This document shows, piece by piece, positions 61,599 through 64,000 of a stretch of 64,000 bases of DNA. Source of the DNA: Lepas anatifera (Eukaryota; Arthropoda; Thecostraca; Lepadidae). A program made the translations under genes and the position numbers. The notes under the pieces are model-generated. The model ran no database searches. It was not told where the DNA came from and saw only the letters and a list, made by a program, of their open reading frames with translations. Location of the stretch: positions 1 through 64,000 of the forward strand of contig JAOTON010001264.1 of the NCBI GenBank assembly GCA_034440635.1, written 5' to 3'. Numbering within the stretch: the stretch's first letter is position 1; each line of letters opens with the position of its first letter.

Positions 61599-64000
61599 GC
61601 TTCTTGGAAGGAATAAAAAATCCCCTCAAAATAGAAACTAGAACATTAGTTCATGGGTCCAAGTATCATTTTGTACAATTTTAGTATAACAGTAGTTTTT
61701 TTCTTTGCAGTCTTGCACTTTATTTGGAACAATGAGGCTGTTCCAGACACTCTTTTGGTAACAGATGTTTAAGTGCCAGAAGTTTTTCCAAACATATCCA
61801 AGCTAAATGGCACAGACTAATGTAAAAAATCTGCCATAAATCTCTCGTCACAGATATGGTCAATTATGAAACTTTTAAAACAATCTTTTGGATCATTCAC
61901 CTTAGGTATATTTCCGCAAAATATATGGTTCCAAGACCACTCAACTTTCCAAGAGGGTCTGGAATGACCGAATATCTAAATGTGAATAGGGTAATTTCAT
62001 TTTTCATTCTGGCTTACATTTCACAGACAGAACCAATAAGCTTTTAAAGAATGCCAAGAGTTTCAGCATCTGGGCCCCATTTCATAAAAGGCATAACTTA
62101 TGCTTATAGCGTAGAAGTAGCATAATGCAGCGTAGAAAGTGAATAATACACCACAATCTTGTTTCACAAAAATGCAGCGTAAAATACAACTTCTTGCAAA
62201 GTTACGCTGCTCTAAACTACGCTGTACTGGAATTCAGCGTAGAATATTGCCAATACTGTTTCATATAGCAGACAACATGTACGTGGAATATGTAAAACAC
62301 GCCTGAAAAGCTACGCAAGATATAGCAGCGTAACATTTATCAGACAATGAAGCAAAACATCAAAAATATATAATTTCTTATGGAATTCTGAATCTGAAGC
62401 AAAATTAGATAGTGTAGTGAAAGACAAAAAGAGTCATGAATGTAAAATAAACTTAAATGGAAGTGTGTGCAAGTTTTTCCTTGCACAGGTATAAAGTCCA
62501 ATTGCACATGCCAAATTGAGCTGATATGTAGAGTTCTACGACCATTTGATATGCCAAAAATGATGATAGCTATTGATGCAAATACACAGGAAAGCTGACA
62601 TTGATTTTTACTTTGACTTTCTGCCGTTACTGTTATTTTACAGTCTAGCAAGGACAGAACCCTAGATAGGCTGACACTGACAAAGTTTTATATGGAGTCT
62701 ATGGAGGGTAAAAATTCAATTTAAGGTATCTGTCACCAACAACATCCAAGTATCTCTACTGAGGCCTCTGGCGAAAATGATGTATTGGTATACCTAGGTA
62801 CCTAAGTACCAGCATCTTGATCTTGTTATTCTTCAAAGATGTTTACTCACTATTCCTTTCCCAGTTTCACGAAATTATAAGGTTCACAGACCTTTCACAG
62901 TTCACTCATGATAAGTAAACACAATTCACCTAAAATTGTACTGAACTACACTCGCACAACAATACAATAACCTTTTTAGGACCTTCTTGACAGTAACTAC
63001 CTAAAAAATGAGGTACGGCCAAAAACAAATCCATCGTATTTTTATTGCGTCAGCTGATAGTCCAGCTTCCGCCGCAGTACTTGTAAAAGTGCATTAGAAA
63101 CCTAAACATAGAATAAGAGGAATTAAGTCAAATAATTTTCATTCAAATAATTTATTGAAATATTTATATGCGATTTTTCATGTTAATAAAGCAGTTAAAC
63201 GCCATATTTGAAAGGGGTAATTCCATTCTGGAATTGGGCGTAATTCACGCTGCATTTGATATCTACGCCACTTTCGCGTGAATGTCACCGCTCTTTGTGA
63301 AACGTGATTCTGAGTATGGCGTAACTTTGCAGGTGAATGTGGTGTAAAACACGCCGCATTTCTACAACTTTTATGAAACGGGGCCCTGGTCTGAAATTTA
63401 ATCTTAATCAACTGGGAGGAAGGTAGGGCTGTAGTCAGAATTATAAACAAATGTTTTGTAGGTATACTCAATGATAGGAATGCTGACTCATAATTGGGCA
63501 CGTTTCAACCCAAATAGGAGAGCTTATTTTCAAAATATGGAATGTTTGGGTTCTTTCTTAAGAGAGTCAACCAGACCCAAAACATATTTGAGAATGCTGA
63601 CAATAGTCTCCAACACTGAACACCCTTCAATGTTTTTAGGGGCAAGTAAGGAAATATTATGGCTGTGCTGGGGAAAGGCATTCAGGCTTCAAACTTTCCA
63701 AGCTGTATCACAAAATATACTTTAAAAACACAAACATATCTTAGTGTACTTTGCTTGAAAACTTTTATGTGAAGGGCAGGTTATTTCTAAAATGAAATGC
63801 TCATACTGACAGCATTTCCAAAAAATCTTAGAAGGCGAGCCAGACATTTTAATGTGACCAGAAAATTTTGTATGTATACAGCAAATTCCAGCCCCTACAA
63901 CAAGTTGCAAAGTCTGCCCCAAATTGGGAATGAATTTTGTTGATTTAACATTCTTCAATAGATTGATACTGTTCGCTTGGCATTTTTCAATCCTAGCCAT
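61599..64000. repeat. Tandem-array unit 3 (start only)
   Basis: The first 2.4 kb of a third full unit, cut by the window edge. It matches 46336-48737 with very few differences (for example TTGAG/TTAAG near 61767 and AGGAAAG/AGGAGAG near 63513). No gene is supported. Confidence 0.95.
62070..63388. mobile_element. Harbinger-type MITE, unit 3
   Basis: The same 1,313-bp element (62073-63385) with CTG target copies at 62070-62072 and 63386-63388. The position and target are identical to unit 2, so it was duplicated with the unit. Confidence 0.9.

Overview
The window is animal nuclear DNA with no prokaryotic gene structure. The signs are spliced-exon signals, tRNA-derived and LINE-derived retrosequences, several classes of cut-and-paste transposon remnants with exact target-site duplications, kilobases of simple satellite, and no long coding ORF outside low-complexity DNA. 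The element mix (P/THAP9-like, Harbinger, hAT, TTAA-targeting foldback MITEs) suits a marine invertebrate, perhaps a deuterostome such as an echinoderm. That placement is inference.

Layout. (1) 1-17999 is one uninterrupted satellite built almost entirely from AG and AC dinucleotides, mainly a 10-bp AGAGAGACAC unit. I saw only 16 T bases on the + strand in 18 kb. It becomes pure (GA)n at its right edge and has one T-bearing island at 9683-9808. (2) 18311-20921 is copy A of a duplicated module. It carries a private insertion with an exon-like segment and a LINE-derived insertion with a small ORF. (3) 20922-30391 is single-copy DNA full of mobile-element debris: a MITE; a tandem repeat rich in CTCF-like and CRE-like motifs with long palindromes; a tRNA-Glu-like pseudogene; two TTAA-flanked foldback elements, one packed with nuclear-receptor half-sites; and a dead non-LTR fragment. 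(4) 30392-64000 is a head-to-tail array of a ~15.26-kb unit: a remnant unit 0 (30392-32393, internally deleted), unit 1 (32394-46335), unit 2 (46336-61598) and the start of unit 3 (61599-64000). Units 2 and 3 are almost identical.

Each full unit holds a fossil P/THAP9-like transposase (minus strand), a 2.45-kb hAT-type element, a 451-bp TTAA MITE, a 270-bp foldback MITE, a 1.3-kb purine-rich block and a chain of exon-like segments on the plus strand with compatible phases. Units 2 and 3 also hold a 1.3-kb Harbinger-type MITE that unit 1 lacks, so unit 1 preserves the empty site.

Gene content is thin. The only host-gene candidate is the plus-strand exon chain (ATG exon, 66-bp exon, terminal exon with stop). 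It rests on splice-site and phase agreement alone, and an antisense exon competes for the same bases. Everything else coding-like is transposon-derived or an artefact of low-complexity sequence. The very large ORFs across the satellite are not genes.
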